64,000 bases of DNA from assembly GCA_964342805.1 (NCBI GenBank), contig CAYFHQ010000010.1, positions 1 to 64,000 on the forward strand, written 5' to 3'. The position numbers were made by a program, and so were the translations under genes. This DNA is from CAYFHQ01 sp964342805 (GTDB taxonomy: Bacteria; Bacillota; Clostridia; Peptostreptococcales; Acidaminobacteraceae). Below the pieces are notes generated by a model that had not been told where the DNA came from, made no database searches, and saw nothing but the letters and a program-made list of their open reading frames with translations. Of the stretch, positions 52,815 to 60,644 are shown piece after piece. How positions within the stretch are numbered: the first letter of the stretch is position 1; each line of letters begins with the position of its first letter.

Positions 52815-53991
52815 AGCGATACCTCCAATTCTTGTACTTAGCAATAAACTCCTTCCAACTTCTCGCAAAACGGTGGTATTCCTGTACCATGTCTTCTACC
52901 CGATTGTAAGACAGGTCCAGGGCCTCAGGCAGGACAAGGAAACGATCGTCGTTCAAATACTTGGCCACTGCCGGTGCTCCTTCTACCAAGGCCTTGCGCT
53001 GTAATTCATGAATCTTATCCAAATTGACCCCATTCATCCAATTGAGGAAGGGGTTACGTCCAATCCACCCCAGACAAGCCCGATAAAACCGGTCCTTGAT
53101 ATTCTGGTCGTTGACCACGTCTGGCACTGTGGGATAATGACTGAAGGTATTGTGGAAGATCCGAAGGTCGATGTCCATGCAAATGAGGTCCTTTGATCGC
53201 TCCAGCTCAAGTCCCAGCAGGGTGTCTTCTCCCCGGGTCAGCACAGAATGGCCGCCCACGTCATAAACGGAGGAAAAGAAGGGTAATACTTTTTCAAAAA
53301 TCGATAGCTTGATGGCCACATTCCCCCCCAGGATCTTGTTGGTCCTAAAGGGAACCCGGTCCTGGCCATACCGGGCGGGTACAAAACCCTTGTGCTGGTC
53401 GGAGTTCACCAGGAAGTCACACACGTTTTCCTTTTGAAGGCCCCGGTACAGCTTTTCCATGCCCTCAAAGGACATGGGCGGAATAATGTAGTAGCCGGAA
53501 TAGTCACTGGTGGTAATCATGACCTTTTCCAACTCCAAGTACTTGAGATGTTCTCCAATGAAGTCGATCTCCCTTGAGACCACCCCACCATCTGTTTCCA
53601 CAAGTAATTCCGGATACACGTCTGTGTCGATAAAGACCAGGACGTCGGATCCGGTTAACATGGCTTTCATGATGACATTGTTTCTGTTTTTCCCGTATGG
53701 AACTAAACCTTTTTGTGGTAGTTCCGGACAGTTGAGCAAGGTGTCAATACTGTGCCGGGTCATACCTATTTCATGAAGGGTTTGACACATCTCATCCGTT
53801 TCATTGATTCGGACAAGTTGAACGTTAATACGGGATTCCAGCGCTTTTACTACGGACTCGTCACACTCTTCTGCGTAGGCCACTACAACGCTGTATATGT
53901 CGTGGCCGAATTTCTCTGCGTTATCTAAAAATTGATCGATTGGTTCCATGGTCGTGAAGTGTCTCGTAATCACACCGAATGAGATATTCAT
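52675..53991 (-). CDS. GT-A-fold glycosyltransferase, first gene of the glycan operon
   Basis: A 438-residue putative transferase. The N-terminus SFGVITRHF is Rossmann-like, and DVLVFIDTDVYPE contains the metal-binding DxD; ILGGNVAIKLSIF and RGEDTLLGLE resemble the acceptor/catalytic parts of large GT2 members. The last 45 residues (from about NTHYEPL) are coded by sequence that overlaps the next gene and look like non-native Gly/Ser-rich read-through. The acceptor is unknown. Confidence 0.85.
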   Translation of the reverse strand: MNISFGVITRHFTTMEPIDQFLDNAEKFGHDIYSVVVAYAEECDESVVKALESRINVQLVRINETDEMCQTLHEIGMTRHSIDTLLNCPELPQKGLVPYGKNRNNVIMKAMLTGSDVLVFIDTDVYPELLVETDGGVVSREIDFIGEHLKYLELEKVMITTSDYSGYYIIPPMSFEGMEKLYRGLQKENVCDFLVNSDQHKGFVPARYGQDRVPFRTNKILGGNVAIKLSIFEKVLPFFSSVYDVGGHSVLTRGEDTLLGLELERSKDLICMDIDLRIFHNTFSHYPTVPDVVNDQNIKDRFYRACLGWIGRNPFLNWMNGVNLDKIHELQRKALVEGAPAVAKYLNDDRFLVLPEALDLSYNRVEDMVQEYHRFARSWKEFIAKYKNWRYRFENTHYEPLSIGRVRQRHLHDEFGQGAEFSGTHGESGVSGTQGNDL

Positions 53992-54091
53992 GCTTTTACC
54001 CCCTTTTCTTATATGCTGTCGTCTTTATACCCGACTTAACACCAAATTAACAATGGCCTCCTCTATCTGCCTCATATTGGAAACGCTTTCA

Positions 54092-54128
54092 TAAAAAAAA
54101 GCGCTAGTCCCAGTTGGATAGCGCTTTT
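54092..54128 (-). terminator. Terminator of the TPR kinase gene
   Basis: AAAAGCGCTA / TAGCGCTTTT (54097-54106 and 54119-54128), with a T-run on the minus strand past the stop at 54206. Confidence 0.9.
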
Positions 54129-54205
54129 GAATCATATTCTTATGGGTGATTTTACTTAAGGATGTGGCTTGCCACCATAAAATCGGCTTTAGAAGCGAGG
54201 GCACC

Positions 54206-56767
54206 CTATTGACTCAAACTTGACATATAGGGGAGGCGGAAGGTAAACACAGTCCCCTTGCCTTTTTCACTTTCTATGGTCATTAGCCCGCCCAAGGTCT
54301 TAACAGCCTCCCGAACTGCGGCCATGCCCACCCCACGGCCCGATAACTCCGAAAGGGTTTGGGCAGTGGATACCCGGTCCGTCATGATCAGTTGTAATTG
54401 TTCTGACCGGGACAAGCTATCAAAATCAGCAAGGCTCATGATTCCTTGGTCTACAACCTTATGGCGGATGCGGTCAAGATCAATGCCCGCACCATCGTCG
54501 GCCACTCTCAGTTCAAGGCCCCGGCCTACCAGGCGAAGGTCTACGGTTATCCGACCCGCAGGTGGCTTGTCCATATCCATTCGTTGGTCCTCTGTCTCAA
54601 TACCATGGTCTATGGCATTGCGAAAGACGTGAATCAAGCTATCTGTAAAGGCCTGATACTGCTCAGGTAGGACTGCTATCTCGTCCCCTTCCACTTGGAA
54701 GCTTTCAATTCGCTTGCCATAGCGTTCCGCCATGGTATAGACCTTGTCTGGGTACTCCCGTAAGAGGTCCTTAAAGTCCGTTTGGCGGACCAGGTCAATA
54801 TCCGCTAATATGGGGGCCAGGTCCTCTAGCCGTTCTACCTTTTTCAGGCGGTGGATGAGGCGGTCCACTTGGTCTCTTGTCACCAAAAGATTCTCTGTTT
54901 CGTCGAAGAACATGGGGGGCACATTGCCCTTGATCACATCGTAATCCTCACGGACGAGCGCATCCCATTCCAGCTTGGGCAGGACAGTGGCAATTTTCTG
55001 GTCCACATTGTCTCCCCCGTCCAGGAGCTGGGCGATTTCGGACTCCAATTGGTGGAGCTTTTCTGTCGTTCGGGCCATGGCGTAGGTTGAAAAAGTCCCT
55101 TTAAAGGTATGGATAATCCGGTACATACTCTCTATGGCAATAAACTTCTCCACCTCGTTGAGTTGGTCAAAGGAGGGTAGTTCCTCGGTCAAATAGGACC
55201 TGAAGTCCCTCATGATCCGCTTGAACTCATTGGTATTGGTCAGGACTTCCACCAGCATTCGCAGGGTACTTTCCTCTTGTTTGATCTGGTCTTCCAAGTG
55301 GACCCGCTCGGTGATGTCCGTCAGAATGACCATGACCTTGTGTTGGTCCACCTCTTGGATGACCTTGTATTGGATGTTCAAGTAAATCCCATTCACTTGG
55401 ATTTCTTCCGGAAGAAGACCTAAAAAAGCCTGGACCCGGAAGGTGTCGTAAGAGGGGCCCTTAATGAGCGCCGTGATCTCCTGAAAAATGTCCCTTACCA
55501 TGTCCCGGTCGTCCCCCAGTTGTAGGAGGGCGTCGATGGGTAGGCCAATCAAATTAGGCCCCAAGAGTCGGTTGCATTCTTTGGAATGGTGGGGTTCGAT
55601 TTGCATGTGGTCATCCAGGGTCAAAAATCCTTGGTTGGAATTGTTAAGAAGCCTGCTGATGGACTCATTGGCCTTTCGAAGTTCCACATTTCGCAGGCGG
55701 TTGATTTCCGCTTCTTTTTCCACCAACTTCATTTCATGGCTCAACTGGACATTGCGAAAACGATTGGACCGCTCCTGGCTGTCCACCTGGTCTTTGACCT
55801 CCATATAGGCCCGGTAGTGGGCAAAGGCTTTTTGAATGGAACCCATTTCCTCGTAGAGGTCGGCCAAGGCCAGCTCTATATTGAGGACCTTGGGCATGAA
55901 GCCGTTGGCCTCAACAAAGGCTAGGCCCTCCAGCAAGATGGTCTCTGCTTGGTCGTAACGCCCCATGGCATGGAGGACCCGGCCATACTCTTCATAGACC
56001 TCTCCCTTTTCCACAAGCATACTTCCGTTGTCAACAAAACCCTTGGCGATTTTTACGTTGACAAGGGCCTGGTCCAGGTCCCCTTGCAAGCGGTGGATGG
56101 AGGCCAAGATTTGATAGAGAAGGACCCGTTCAATGTCCATCATGATGGACTCACATTCAGACAGCATGGTTTTCACCATGTCCATGGCCTCGTCTAGCTT
56201 ACCCTCATTCCTGAGGATCAAAGCCAAGCGTTGGCCCACTGCATTGACCCCATTGATGAAGCCTATGCTTCTGAAGAGGTCTATGGACTTGTTGGAATAC
56301 TCTATGGACAGTTCATAGTCCTTTTTAGCAAAGTAGACGCCACCAAGGGACATATAACTCCAGCCCACCCCCCGGGTATTGGTGGTCTTTTTATAGGCCT
56401 CACCACTGGCGTAAAAGCATTCTAGGGCGTCGTCATAAGACCCCCAGGCCATGTGGATATTGCCAAGGATGTCATAGGCAGAGCCCAGGTCATCCTGGCT
56501 TCCTACTTGAAGAAATCGGTCTATAGCGTCCGTGATCAAGGTGAAGGCTTCTTGGGTATGGGACTTCCACTGTCTGGCGTAGGCCAGGTTCCGCTTGGCC
56601 AGACCAATACCCAGGCTGTAATCCAGGGATTCAGCCAAGTCGAGGGCCAGCATGGCTTCCTCTTCCACTAGGGACAGGTTTTCCATACCGATGGTCCACC
56701 CATTGTCGATCCAAGTATGTATTTGTTTGATTTGGTCTGTTCGCTTGTCCTGTTTCAATTCTGACAT
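54206..56767 (-). CDS. Sensor kinase with TPR, HPt and CheA-like ATPase domains
   Basis: An 853-residue soluble protein. Residues 1 to about 370 are TPR-like helical repeats (DSAYDILGNIHMAWGSYDDALE, GVGWSYMSLGGVYFAKKDYE), followed by a coiled coil and a PAS-like region (RLLNNSNQGFLTLDDHMQ). An HPt segment with His near residue 550 (IHTFKGTFSTYAM) precedes a CheA-type ATPase (HVFRNAIDHGIE, VADDGAGIDLDRI, GRGVGMAAVREA). There is no CheW domain, transmembrane segment or receiver, and no response regulator adjacent. The ATG at 56767 follows GGGGAGG. Confidence 0.88.
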   Translation of the reverse strand: MSELKQDKRTDQIKQIHTWIDNGWTIGMENLSLVEEEAMLALDLAESLDYSLGIGLAKRNLAYARQWKSHTQEAFTLITDAIDRFLQVGSQDDLGSAYDILGNIHMAWGSYDDALECFYASGEAYKKTTNTRGVGWSYMSLGGVYFAKKDYELSIEYSNKSIDLFRSIGFINGVNAVGQRLALILRNEGKLDEAMDMVKTMLSECESIMMDIERVLLYQILASIHRLQGDLDQALVNVKIAKGFVDNGSMLVEKGEVYEEYGRVLHAMGRYDQAETILLEGLAFVEANGFMPKVLNIELALADLYEEMGSIQKAFAHYRAYMEVKDQVDSQERSNRFRNVQLSHEMKLVEKEAEINRLRNVELRKANESISRLLNNSNQGFLTLDDHMQIEPHHSKECNRLLGPNLIGLPIDALLQLGDDRDMVRDIFQEITALIKGPSYDTFRVQAFLGLLPEEIQVNGIYLNIQYKVIQEVDQHKVMVILTDITERVHLEDQIKQEESTLRMLVEVLTNTNEFKRIMRDFRSYLTEELPSFDQLNEVEKFIAIESMYRIIHTFKGTFSTYAMARTTEKLHQLESEIAQLLDGGDNVDQKIATVLPKLEWDALVREDYDVIKGNVPPMFFDETENLLVTRDQVDRLIHRLKKVERLEDLAPILADIDLVRQTDFKDLLREYPDKVYTMAERYGKRIESFQVEGDEIAVLPEQYQAFTDSLIHVFRNAIDHGIETEDQRMDMDKPPAGRITVDLRLVGRGLELRVADDGAGIDLDRIRHKVVDQGIMSLADFDSLSRSEQLQLIMTDRVSTAQTLSELSGRGVGMAAVREAVKTLGGLMTIESEKGKGTVFTFRLPYMSSLSQ

Positions 56768-56831
56768 AGCCAGCCTCCCCACACTTTTTTTCTTAGTATA
56801 CCCCTTATTTATGAACTCAGCATGAAAAAAA

Positions 56832-56867
56832 CAAGGCCTTAGAACAAATCCCTGTTCTAAGGCCTTG
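56832..56867 (-). terminator. Terminator of the RiPP operon
   Basis: A perfect 15-bp stem CAAGGCCTTAGAACA / TGTTCTAAGGCCTTG, followed on the minus strand by seven T residues, 41 bp past the exporter stop. Confidence 0.94.
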
Positions 56868-56908
56868 ACCACGAGTTATATTGGGGTGCAGCTGGTGAAA
56901 GTCAAGGA

Positions 56909-58198
56909 TTAGCCAACTTCGCTAGTGGTATGAATATGGACCTTACCTGACTGTCCCTTGGACAAGAAGACCCGCTTGGTATGAATGGCCAAGGCAAAAA
57001 GTCCAACAGCGGAAACAGCCAAGGGAATCCATAGGGGAGCTACGTCCATGACAAGGCCAAAGAGACCTTGTCCCAGGGGCATGGCAGCCATACCAACGGC
57101 CATCATGACCGTACCCACTCGGCCCAGTAGTTCTCTTGGAATAACCGTTTGCATGACGGTGTCAACGGCAATATTCCCGATGGAGACCACAATAATGGCC
57201 AGTCCGTTCAAAAGAAGCATGAGTAAAAATTTAGTGGTGAAGCCGTAAATCACAAGGGTGAAACTACCCAGCAGGGCACCTATGATCCCAACCATAATAA
57301 AGGGTTGGGCCAAAATGTCGTAGTAGACGATTTTTTCAACTGACATCTTTTTGGATATGAAAGAACCCAGGAGGGGTGACACCAAGGACGCTGCCAGTAT
57401 GACAGACTCAAAGATCCCAAAATGGATGTCAGATATGAGCATGTCCACCTTGAGGATGTAGGGCATGGCTACTGAATACACTGGGGCAATGGTGAAGTTA
57501 AAGACAAGGCTGATTAACATGATATTCAGCAAAAAGCTATTGTCCTTTACAAAACGTACCCCTTCTACAAAGTCTTCTTTAAAAGCCTGAACCGTCATTT
57601 CCGAACGCTTCTTGACCACCTTAGGCAGGTCGATGAACATTTCCGAAATGGCTGATAGGAAAAAGCTCACTGCGTTGATTGTCATGATGGTACCAATGCT
57701 GGCAAAACCCATGAGCAGGCCAGCGACAATGGGCGAAACAATCTTTGCAAAGGTCAGCAGGGTGCGGTTGATAGAGTTGGCGTCATACAAGTCCTCTTTG
57801 GAGATAATAGTAGGAATCACCGTCGATAGGGCCGGGCCAAAAATGACACCCACTAGGGAGAGAGAGAGGACCATGAAATAGACCTGCCAGAGTTCCAGAC
57901 GCCCATTGTACATGGCATAGGCACTCATGGAACCCACCAGCAAGGCACTAAACAAGTCGGAATAGACCATGATCTTCTTTCTATCAAACCAGTCGACTAA
58001 AACACCTGCAAAGGGACCCAGGACCAATTCCGGTATGGCCCCGAGTATGAGTATGCTGGCAAACAGGGTCGATGATTTATACTCATTGAGCACATACAGG
58101 GACAGGGCAAATGTCTGCATGCTGCTTCCGAGTAAAGAGACAAATTTCCCTTGCATGAGTAGCAAGAAGTTTCTTTGTTTTAGCAAACTGAGTTTCAT
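56909..58198 (-). CDS. MFS exporter of the RiPP locus
   Basis: A 429-residue twelve-helix MFS permease, macrolide-exporter type (GPFAGVLVDWFDRKKIMVY in the loop 2-3, GLLMGFASIGTI). It is 38 bp downstream of the radical SAM gene and shares its transcript, so it is the probable exporter or self-resistance pump for the mature peptide. It is a paralogue of the protein at 47319. Its terminator closes the operon. Confidence 0.9.
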   Translation of the reverse strand: MKLSLLKQRNFLLLMQGKFVSLLGSSMQTFALSLYVLNEYKSSTLFASILILGAIPELVLGPFAGVLVDWFDRKKIMVYSDLFSALLVGSMSAYAMYNGRLELWQVYFMVLSLSLVGVIFGPALSTVIPTIISKEDLYDANSINRTLLTFAKIVSPIVAGLLMGFASIGTIMTINAVSFFLSAISEMFIDLPKVVKKRSEMTVQAFKEDFVEGVRFVKDNSFLLNIMLISLVFNFTIAPVYSVAMPYILKVDMLISDIHFGIFESVILAASLVSPLLGSFISKKMSVEKIVYYDILAQPFIMVGIIGALLGSFTLVIYGFTTKFLLMLLLNGLAIIVVSIGNIAVDTVMQTVIPRELLGRVGTVMMAVGMAAMPLGQGLFGLVMDVAPLWIPLAVSAVGLFALAIHTKRVFLSKGQSGKVHIHTTSEVG

Positions 58199-58236
58199 AA
58201 GACGCTCCTTCTAACAGGTATCCCACCGCTTTATTC

Positions 58237-59508
58237 TTATTGAATAACTTGCTCTCTTTGGTCATGGTAGTAATGAATTAAGGCTCTTTCTTGAGGACTC
58301 ATGCCGTCGGAAAGATTGTTTAGGCACTTTTCATTGTTCCTCATTTGCTCCATAATGCAGCTACCCGCACAAATGGGTAGACTGGTGCAATTCTGACAGG
58401 CCTTGTTATCCACAGCACTGGTATGAAGCCGACTATAAAAGGCTCCACGATTGGTAATCTGAGGTTTTCCATCACTTGAGATTTTCCCGATCACCTTGTC
58501 GTCTGTCATGTCAAAGGAGCAAAAGAGGATGTTTCCGTCTGGATCAATGGTATAGCCATGTTTATAGTTGACTTCACAAACCGCATAGCTATTCTTGGTT
58601 CTTCTATAGGAATAGCCCTTTTCAATGGCCAGCTTATATAGTGAATAGAAGCTGATGTTGTCTTTTGATTGGTGCAGGTTGCCAATACTCACTATGACAT
58701 TGTCCCGATATTGAGGTTCTATATAGTCCATGACTTCCTCAACTTGTTTGAGGTTAGTCGGGTCAACATTCATTCTGTAGGTTAACTGAATTCCATTTTT
58801 CACGACCCACTGGATCCCACTCATGATCCGTTCATAGGTCCCACCACCGTCAAAGCGAATCCGTCGTTGATCGTGGATGGTTTTAGGTCCATCAATGGTG
58901 ATCTGCATGGCATTGACGCCTGCTTCTACATATTGATGCACCCGGTCCTCCGTTAACAAATAACCATTGGTTGTCACGTGGACGTTTAAATATACGTCAT
59001 TGTCGTCGCATATTTGCTTAATTTCCCGGGTCATTTCTATCACTCGGTCAAATTCTAGGGAGGGTTCTCCACCAAACCAGGATAGGTTAATGGCATCTAC
59101 TCGCTTGACATAATTCTTTATAAAAGAAATGATTTTGTCCCGGGTCTCGTCGGTGAATGAGGAGGAGTAGTTGTCTTGATAACAGTAGGTGCAGTTCAGA
59201 TTACACCCCATTGTTGGCAGAAGCATTAAGGTAAGCACACGGTCATTAAACCGCTGCTCATTTTCCTTATAACGTATGTAATCCAGCTCATTGTCTGTAT
59301 TTTGAATGGCGCACTTGGACTGGATAACTTGAACGAGGTAATCCACTTCATCTTTGTCCCATGTTTTTCTGTTCAAGTCTGCCATTATATGATCGAGTTT
59401 GTACTGGTCCGCTGTGGGATAAACAAAGTACTTTCTATGGAGCAAGTTATACATCATTGACTGGCCACTTCCCAAATCAACAGTTGTATTGAATCTTGAT
59501 GATTTCAT
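58237..59508 (-). CDS. Radical SAM/SPASM peptide maturase
   Basis: A 423-residue enzyme. The cluster motif MGCNLNCTYCYQ carries Cys102, Cys106 and Cys109 for the 4Fe-4S/SAM site. The C-terminal SPASM region has the cysteines of CEVNYKHGYTIDPDGNILFC, ACQNCTSLPICAGSC and KC, for two auxiliary clusters. Such enzymes make thioether or carbon-carbon links in ribosomal peptides. The N-terminal 90 residues have no clear family fold. The precursor gene is directly upstream (59615) and a strong hairpin lies in between. Confidence 0.94.
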   Translation of the reverse strand: MKSSRFNTTVDLGSGQSMMYNLLHRKYFVYPTADQYKLDHIMADLNRKTWDKDEVDYLVQVIQSKCAIQNTDNELDYIRYKENEQRFNDRVLTLMLLPTMGCNLNCTYCYQDNYSSSFTDETRDKIISFIKNYVKRVDAINLSWFGGEPSLEFDRVIEMTREIKQICDDNDVYLNVHVTTNGYLLTEDRVHQYVEAGVNAMQITIDGPKTIHDQRRIRFDGGGTYERIMSGIQWVVKNGIQLTYRMNVDPTNLKQVEEVMDYIEPQYRDNVIVSIGNLHQSKDNISFYSLYKLAIEKGYSYRRTKNSYAVCEVNYKHGYTIDPDGNILFCSFDMTDDKVIGKISSDGKPQITNRGAFYSRLHTSAVDNKACQNCTSLPICAGSCIMEQMRNNEKCLNNLSDGMSPQERALIHYYHDQREQVIQ

Positions 59509-59526
59509 GGTTCCCCCTCATTGGAA

Positions 59527-59558
59527 AATGAATGTGAAGCAAGGGCTTCACATTCATT
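59527..59558 (-). terminator. Attenuator hairpin between precursor and radical SAM gene
   Basis: A perfect 14-bp stem AATGAATGTGAAGC / GCTTCACATTCATT with a four-base loop lies 18 bp before the maturase start and 56 bp after the precursor stop. The downstream TTTTCC is short, so partial termination is likely. This would leave more precursor than enzyme mRNA, as is common in RiPP loci. Confidence 0.85.
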
Positions 59559-59614
59559 CTCATTAGATAAACACATCTTATTGATAGACAGCTCACTATA
59601 AGAAGACTTCCTTC

Positions 59615-59818
59615 TTACAGACCGTTTTCCAGTTCACTTGCGTTACAGCAGCTAATGCCTTTTGCCCATGCAGAAGCTGTTTCGTCGTCACAGAACAGTT
59701 CAAGACCTTCATTTAGTGCATTGGCAAGTTCTTCAGACTCGATAACAACTTTGCCGTCGATTACTGAGTAACAATCTTTGTTTAGAGCCGTCATTTGATC
59801 TTTTTTAGTGTTTTCCAT
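59615..59818 (-). CDS. Candidate RiPP precursor peptide, 67 residues
   Basis: A small acidic peptide behind GGAGGG with cysteines at 16, 43, 57 and 58. Its N-terminal half (MENTKKDQMTALNKDC, then VIESEELANALNEG) is leader-like, with alternating hydrophobic and acidic residues, and the last 25 residues contain FCDDETASAWAKGISCCNAS. It lies directly ahead of the radical SAM maturase and is the most likely substrate; Cys to alpha-carbon (sactipeptide) or Cys to beta/gamma links are equally possible. The family is not recognised. Confidence 0.75.
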   Translation of the reverse strand: MENTKKDQMTALNKDCYSVIDGKVVIESEELANALNEGLELFCDDETASAWAKGISCCNASELENGL

Positions 59819-59874
59819 TGATTTTACCCTCCATAAGGTTCATAATAAAAATATACAAATTATGCATCACATCG

Positions 59875-59902
59875 AATGAGCACTGGCGGGTGCTCATTTT
59901 TT
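59875..59902 (+). other. Palindromic hairpin at the end of the 44-residue gene
   Basis: AATGAGCAC-TGGCGG-GTGCTCATT (9-bp stem) is followed on the plus strand by TTTTTT. It contains the TGA stop of the leftward 44-residue gene. The T-run is on the wrong strand for the RiPP operon, so here it is more likely an mRNA structure, or a terminator for an unseen antisense transcript. Confidence 0.6.
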
Positions 59903-60028
59903 GGGTCTAATTCGCCCCAAAATCTCGTAGCCGATTCCCGGCATGTCTTCAGAACGGTCCACTTGGGCCTGTTCTTCCGTTACGGACACCTTAGCTTCCT
60001 TGTCCGTCTTTTTCTTTTTTTCCTTCAC
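59894..60028 (-). CDS. Small peptide with GTG start (44 residues), second precursor candidate
   Basis: A GTG at 60028, behind AAAGGAGAGGGACA, opens a 44-residue frame to a TGA at 59894. The N-terminus is Lys/Asp/Glu-rich (VKEKKKKTDKEAKVSVTEEQ), the C-terminus DMPGIGYEILGRIRPKK. It has no Cys and no membrane segment. Excellent ribosome binding, exact placement between regulator and precursor genes, and a hydrophobic tail suggest a real peptide, such as a second precursor, a signalling peptide or a helper. It has not been seen by me in any known family. Confidence 0.6.
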   Translation of the reverse strand: MKEKKKKTDKEAKVSVTEEQAQVDRSEDMPGIGYEILGRIRPKK

Positions 60029-60067
60029 TGTCCCTCTCCTTTCATGTGGTTATCTATCAATCAATTG

Positions 60068-60634
60068 CTACCTTGGTTCATAGGGAGCAAATACATTGAT
60101 CATGCTATAGGTTGTTTTTGCTGTTTCATCCTCCAGCTGCTGATACCGACTAAAGAGTTCGTCCAGTTCTTGTTTGAACTGCTTCATTTCTTCATCGTTG
60201 GCCTTAATAAAGTAGGCTTTGATCTTGTAAGGCTTGTCCCGATAGTTCTTAATATCCTTAATGATCTCATGGGTCATATTGGAGAAATGCTTGGCTGACA
60301 TATCAACCTGAACATCGTTCTTCCTTTGTTCATTTTCACCCTTCAAGTAGTTGAGGATATCAATGTTATTGGAGGCCAACCGGTAGGTTTGCTGTAGCTT
60401 TCCTTCTTGAATTCGACTGGTATTAATCTCAACCAGACCCTTGTCTTCAAGCCGTTTCAAATATAGTTTGATCGAATACACAGGTGTTTTTAATTCCTCA
60501 GCCAATTGTCTAGCTGACTTTGGCGTGAATAACAAGGCAATGAGGACGTCGAGGGCTTTCCCATTCACGATGTCATCGCTTAGCTCACTCTCATTGATGA
60601 GTGACATATCATATATGCAAGGTAATTCAGACAT
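60068..60634 (-). CDS. Winged-helix (ArsR-like) regulator of the RiPP operon
   Basis: A 188-residue protein with an N-terminal winged-helix domain (LIALLFTPKSARQLAEELKT, then VYSIKLYLKRLEDKGLVEI) and a C-terminal coiled region (KGENEQRKNDVQVDMSAKHF). There is no metal-binding Cys pair. The ATG at 60634 follows GGGGGG; the frame is open to 60658 without a binding site. It sits inside the operon, so it may feed back on it; a role in recognising the product is possible but not shown. Confidence 0.8.
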   Translation of the reverse strand: MSELPCIYDMSLINESELSDDIVNGKALDVLIALLFTPKSARQLAEELKTPVYSIKLYLKRLEDKGLVEINTSRIQEGKLQQTYRLASNNIDILNYLKGENEQRKNDVQVDMSAKHFSNMTHEIIKDIKNYRDKPYKIKAYFIKANDEEMKQFKQELDELFSRYQQLEDETAKTTYSMINVFAPYEPR

Positions 60635-60644
60635 GTTTTCCCCC

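Noticed and set aside
59875..59902. Terminator of the leftward RiPP operon
   Set aside because: The T-run lies on the plus-strand side; on the leftward strand the hairpin is followed by mixed sequence.
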